A stretch of DNA of 64,000 nucleotides from Brumimicrobium salinarum. GTDB lineage: Bacteria > Bacteroidota > Bacteroidia > Flavobacteriales_D > Crocinitomicaceae. Below, in pieces: positions 61,345 to 64,000 of this stretch. Both the position numbers and the translations under genes were made by a program. The notes under the pieces are model-generated. The model searched no databases and had not been told where the DNA came from. It saw nothing but the letters and a program-made list of their open reading frames with translations. Where the stretch lies: assembly GCF_002844555.1 (NCBI RefSeq), contig NZ_PJNI01000008.1:62001-126000 (forward strand). Reading direction: 5' to 3'. How positions within the stretch are numbered: position 1 is the stretch's first letter; each line of letters begins with the position of its first letter.

Positions 61345-63620
61345 AATGGATAACCAATCGCAAAATTAAATACTGGGTTTTTATATTCAAACTTCCAATC
61401 TAATGAAGGTCTTTTTATGGGAGCAGCAAAATCAAATCGGATTACAAATCCTTGAACATCCACTCGGAGTCCAACTCCTGGACCTATACCAATTTCGTTG
61501 ATAAAGTTGTCTGAGAATTTACCACCTGGAAGTGCTGTATTTTCATTTTTCAACCACACATTACCTGCATCTAGGAATACAGCACCTTTCAGCACTGAAA
61601 TGATTGGAAACCTATATTCTAAATTTGCTTCTAATCGTATGTCTCCAGCCTGATCAAAATAGCCATTTTCATTATCATCTGGTTGGTGAGAACCTGGACC
61701 TAAAGAACGGATTTGGAATGCCCTAACGCTATAAGAACCGCCTGCAAAATATTGTTTTACAAAGGGCAATGCACGTGAATTTCCATAGGGAACACCAATT
61801 CCGCCAAAAATACGACCAATTAGTCCATGACCGTTTTTTCCTAGTTCGTAATGATAACTGAAATCAACATCTCCTTTTACGTATTGCGCATATTTTAAAC
61901 CCAAAAAAGTCTTAATTCCATCGGGTTGCTCTTTACCAAAAAGATTGATACTATTTCCTGCAATATCAAAGTTCATTTGAAAGTTAATTTCTCCTTTATT
62001 ATTGGTTTTATTCACTTCATTATATGTAAATGAGTACGTAAGTCCGGCAAGAAACTGTTGCTCGAAACTTCTTCTCAAAAATGGATTATCATCCAAAATT
62101 TGCTCAAATTCATCACTGGTATTTCCAAGTTTCACAAAATTTATTTGAAAAGGAGTAAGTTGATGCGTTACATACCGATTTGCATTCCACATATATCCAA
62201 ATGATGCAGAGTAAGAATTCAAGTTGTATAATTTTGTTCGGTTGAAATAATCAAATCCTGTGCTGATTTTTGTTTTCGGAACAGAATATTTGAAATAGGG
62301 CTCTAAATTTCCTGGGAAAATTAAACGTGGAAAGGTCAAAGATACTTTTGCTCCCAACTGTAAACTGCTCGAACCATTTGTTTTACGTCCCAATTGTTTT
62401 TCATAACCAAAACTACCAGTCGCTGAAAAACTTTCTCCTCCTTTAAATATATTTCGATTGGTATAAGTTAAACCAACATTTGGCCCCGTGAAATTATTGG
62501 ATTTAGTAACACCTTGGAGCTCGGCCCTTAAAGAACGCTTTGTAAGTGGCGACAAATAAATATCTGCCTTTAACTTTCGCTTCCACAAACTATCTTCTTC
62601 TTTTGGTTCTATTTCCTGATAATCAATATTGACAAACTTATAAGTGCCAATAGAGGAGAGGCGACGACTGGTATATTTAGATTTTGTGGGGTCATATCTC
62701 TTTCCCGGTTCTATGATTACAAAAGGTTGTAAACGATGAGGTTTAAAGAAAAGTTCATTTTGAATAAATGTAATGTTATTTACGAGAACAGAATCAGCTG
62801 ATACTGCAGACGTGTCTTGTGAAGCGTTCGGAAAAACTTGAATCTGCTCTACTTCATAGGGAACTTTAGACTTTTGGGGAACACCATTCTTTAATTTCAA
62901 ATACAAATTATAAGTTCGGTTGTTATTTAAGTTTGTATCGGCTTGAAAAAGTATAAAACTAGCATTGAAATTATAATATCCTTTTTCTTTGAGGTATTGG
63001 TCAATTCTTTCTCTCTCGGCTTTAAAACCACGTAAATTATACCTAAAAGAATCTTTAATAAATGTTTCTGATAGTGCATTTTCTAATTCTGTGTATATAG
63101 GATAATTCCGATCTGTTGTATCGCGCTCTATTTTGTATTTATTAAGTCTGTAGGGTTTGCCAATCCGCACAGTATAATTGGTTTCTGCTGTTGCCTTAGT
63201 GCTATCTTTTTTAATAGAAGAGGCTGTTTCGCTATAGAAAAAACCATTGTTTTGCAATCGATTTTCAATTAAATTTTTGGTGACATCAATTTTAACATCT
63301 GAAAAGTAAGCAGGTTCTTCGCCTATCTTTTTGTTCATAAAACGAACAATAAAATTAGGATCTTCTTTTTGGGCTTTATAATGATAATATAAACCAAGGT
63401 ACATCCATAATATTCGAGTATTTGGTGCAGGATAAAGCAAGCTCTGAAGCTCATTTTCTAAATCGGCTTTGTTTTCTACATCATTGGTGTCTATAACGGT
63501 AACATCTCCACCACGGTATAGAAACTCTCCTTCGGGAATATGCTTCTTGATGCTACAAGCGCTCATTACTATTGCCAAAGCAAAACATAAATAATATTTG
63601 AAGAAATTTTTAATGTTCAT
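61341..63620 (-). CDS. TamL-type BamA/TamA family outer-membrane lipoprotein
   Basis: The 759-residue product has a lipoprotein signal (FALAIVMSACSIKKHIPEGE, Cys at the lipobox), POTRA-like domains with LNKYKIERDTTDRNYPIYTE, and a C-terminal Omp85-type barrel that ends VFNFAIGYPF. It is the outer-membrane part of the TamL-TamB system in Bacteroidota, moving lipids or proteins across the envelope. Its start overlaps the end of the TamB gene by 4 bases (63617-63620). Confidence 0.88.
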   Translation of the reverse strand: MNIKNFFKYYLCFALAIVMSACSIKKHIPEGEFLYRGGDVTVIDTNDVENKADLENELQSLLYPAPNTRILWMYLGLYYHYKAQKEDPNFIVRFMNKKIGEEPAYFSDVKIDVTKNLIENRLQNNGFFYSETASSIKKDSTKATAETNYTVRIGKPYRLNKYKIERDTTDRNYPIYTELENALSETFIKDSFRYNLRGFKAERERIDQYLKEKGYYNFNASFILFQADTNLNNNRTYNLYLKLKNGVPQKSKVPYEVEQIQVFPNASQDTSAVSADSVLVNNITFIQNELFFKPHRLQPFVIIEPGKRYDPTKSKYTSRRLSSIGTYKFVNIDYQEIEPKEEDSLWKRKLKADIYLSPLTKRSLRAELQGVTKSNNFTGPNVGLTYTNRNIFKGGESFSATGSFGYEKQLGRKTNGSSSLQLGAKVSLTFPRLIFPGNLEPYFKYSVPKTKISTGFDYFNRTKLYNLNSYSASFGYMWNANRYVTHQLTPFQINFVKLGNTSDEFEQILDDNPFLRRSFEQQFLAGLTYSFTYNEVNKTNNKGEINFQMNFDIAGNSINLFGKEQPDGIKTFLGLKYAQYVKGDVDFSYHYELGKNGHGLIGRIFGGIGVPYGNSRALPFVKQYFAGGSYSVRAFQIRSLGPGSHQPDDNENGYFDQAGDIRLEANLEYRFPIISVLKGAVFLDAGNVWLKNENTALPGGKFSDNFINEIGIGPGVGLRVDVQGFVIRFDFAAPIKRPSLDWKFEYKNPVFNFAIGYPF

Positions 63621-64000
63621 TCTTCTTCTTTTTTTGGCTGATTGATATCTGATTTCGTTTTTGAATTTGATTTATCTTTTTGATCCTCTGGATTTTTCTT
63701 TTGTTTTTTATCACCAAATAAGTCCTCAAAATGATTAAATTGTCGTTGGAATATTAACGCAATTCCATTGACGAAAACCTGACCATCAATAACATTTTGA
63801 TATTCGCTATCGCGATAACCTTTTATTCTCCATCGTCCATCCTCGGTAATTAAATATTGAATACTTGCATTTCCCACAACTGCATCCTGACCTGGAGGAG
63901 CATCACCTTCAACATTTACAGTACTTCCCACTTCTACAATTAATCGATCATCAAGTAGTTTTTTTTGTGCACTAACGTTTAAATCTGTCCGTTGATCGGC
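63617..64000 (-). CDS. TamB (DUF490) C-terminal end, partial
   Basis: The minus-strand frame is open to the window edge, giving the last 127 residues of TamB: ADQRTDLNVSAQKKLLDDRL, NASIQYLITEDGRWRIKGYR, then a charged tail ending KKEEE. The family's long beta-taco domain lies outside the window. TamB partners TamL, encoded next with a 4-base overlap. Together they connect inner and outer membranes. Confidence 0.85.
   Translation of the reverse strand, partial: ADQRTDLNVSAQKKLLDDRLIVEVGSTVNVEGDAPPGQDAVVGNASIQYLITEDGRWRIKGYRDSEYQNVIDGQVFVNGIALIFQRQFNHFEDLFGDKKQKKNPEDQKDKSNSKTKSDINQPKKEEE

Noticed and set aside
1-64000. CRISPR arrays, tRNA and rRNA genes
   Set aside because: No regularly spaced identical repeats and no cloverleaf with the usual T-loop were seen on either strand; a short degenerate gene could still be missed by eye.

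Overview
The window is AT-rich DNA of a Bacteroidota bacterium, most likely of the Flavobacteriia group. This rests on type IX secretion sorting tails (43652-44701, 45103-46137), a TonB-dependent receptor with a carboxypeptidase-regulatory-like N-terminus, TamB-TamL, a Porin_10-like porin, LemA-DUF2207, DUF4382 and DUF6943 proteins, and TAnnTTTG promoter boxes. All identifications come from reading the sequence; no database search was run.

The left third (1-20.3 kb) is an accessory island. It opens with an XRE/ImmA-type peptidase gene followed by a PIN-like gene (1-1245) under apparent autoregulation. Next comes a three-gene CBASS anti-phage operon, Cap15-like effector, CD-NTase and E2-like protein with a SEC-C-like zinc knuckle (1929-4253), preceded by two tiny ORFs. 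Then follow a CoiA-like nuclease fused to a coiled coil (4379-6046), a Schlafen-AlbA/HATPase regulator with relics of related genes (6489-8388), small orphan genes, a GC-rich gene-poor block (9.4-10.5 kb), a pair of DUF4365-like putative nucleases (10541-12071), an integrative-element remnant (12.1-13.5 kb), a complete IS1595-type insertion with target duplication and a nonsense-mutated transposase (13585-14572), a Sll1717-type P-loop ATPase (14569-15975), and an unexplained module of five small minus-strand genes (16235-18146) with a duplicated hairpin. The island ends in relics: a GIY-YIG pseudogene, duplicated terminators, tandem hairpins and a HipBA locus with truncated HipA.

From 20.4 kb the content is mostly chromosomal housekeeping: glutaminase, YebC, LemA/DUF2207, lysC-lysA, porin, RND exporter, two T9SS cargo paralogues, TonB receptor, MazG, a PagL-like deacylase, a TlpA-like redoxin, an ABC transporter, DEAD-box helicase, BrkB/YihY and TamL/TamB. 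Set into it is a further probable defence operon (24756-29290): an HNH endonuclease with a possible phosphorothioate/modified-base reader, a NUDIX hydrolase, and a PLD-nuclease/SF2-helicase/DUF3427 protein with a 4-bp overlap. An internally deleted IS4-like element sits at 38932-39309.

A recurring feature is genes broken by one base or one codon: in-frame stops at 13762, 19278 and 35995, and apparent single-base frameshifts, mostly in A/T runs, at about 6035, 16040, 35005, 56862 and 57350. They may reflect real decay, homopolymer sequencing errors or, less likely, recoding, and should be checked against raw reads before any is called a pseudogene.
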